NCBI GenBank assembly: GCA_900548195.1
Contig: URJQ01000137.1
Coordinates: forward strand, 1 to 5,860
Origin: an uncultured Prevotella sp.
GTDB lineage: Bacteria > Bacteroidota > Bacteroidia > Bacteroidales > Bacteroidaceae
Direction of reading: 5' to 3'
Length of the DNA: 5,860 nt
A program made the position numbers and the translations under genes. Under the pieces are notes generated by a model. The model had not been told where the DNA came from. It saw nothing but the letters and a program-made list of their open reading frames with translations, and did no database searches. Positions 5,809 to 5,860 of the stretch are shown one piece after another (the first letter of the stretch is position 1; every line of letters begins with the position of its first letter).

Positions 5809-5860
5809 TTATTTCCGCAGCATTATACTTTAACGTTTTTTATAAGTGCCTGAGCAACAA

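Noticed and set aside
1..5860. CRISPR array, insertion sequence, or a complete defence operon
   Set aside because: No regularly spaced direct repeats, no transposase-like protein and no terminal repeats flanking a module were seen; only a TA pair and a nuclease remnant are present.

Overview
The window looks like a chromosomal segment of a Bacteroidales bacterium, most likely Prevotella or a close relative. Two promoters carry the Bacteroidetes sigma-ABfr -7 box (TAnnTTTG, here TACCTTTGC). Start codons lack Shine-Dalgarno sequences. The proteins (a long RluA fusion with a Cys-rich middle, a polytopic protein resembling DUF6080, a DUF1016 tail) are of types common in that group. The genus is inferred from these features and not proven. 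Every recognisable gene lies on the minus strand, so transcription runs from high to low coordinates.

In order of transcription: (1) 5644-5808 holds a 54-residue C-terminal remnant of a DUF1016/YhcG-type PDDEXK nuclease, cut off by an upstream in-frame stop. (2) 4055-5572 encodes a 505-residue RluA-family pseudouridine synthase with a long N-terminal extension (coiled coil plus a Cys-containing module). (3) 3482-3992 is a type II toxin-antitoxin operon: a RelB/DinJ-like antitoxin followed after one base by a YafQ-like mRNA endoribonuclease. It has its own promoter and a strong 29-bp inverted repeat between the promoter and the antitoxin start, which looks like an autoregulatory operator. (4) 1970-3340 encodes a polytopic inner-membrane protein of about ten helices. 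A tiny hydrophobic ORF precedes it in the same frame, separated by a TAG. (5) 124-1805 is a two-gene unit with a 13-bp overlap: an IspD/TarI-family cytidylyltransferase and an extended-SDR nucleotide-sugar epimerase/dehydratase. Its -7 box sits only 14 bp before the start codon. (6) Downstream, positions 15-92 form a long imperfect hairpin of unknown role.

The cytidylyltransferase and SDR probably make or modify a CDP-activated polyol or sugar for a surface polysaccharide. The membrane protein could be a GT-C-like enzyme of the same general surface-glycan business, but its own intergenic gap argues against a single operon. The TA module sits between a housekeeping RNA-modification gene and the surface genes and looks like an inserted, independently regulated cassette. 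No complete new defence system is visible. The items most worth checking are the TA operator, the RluA fusion's cysteine module, the substrate of the CTP-transferase pair, and the terminal hairpin.
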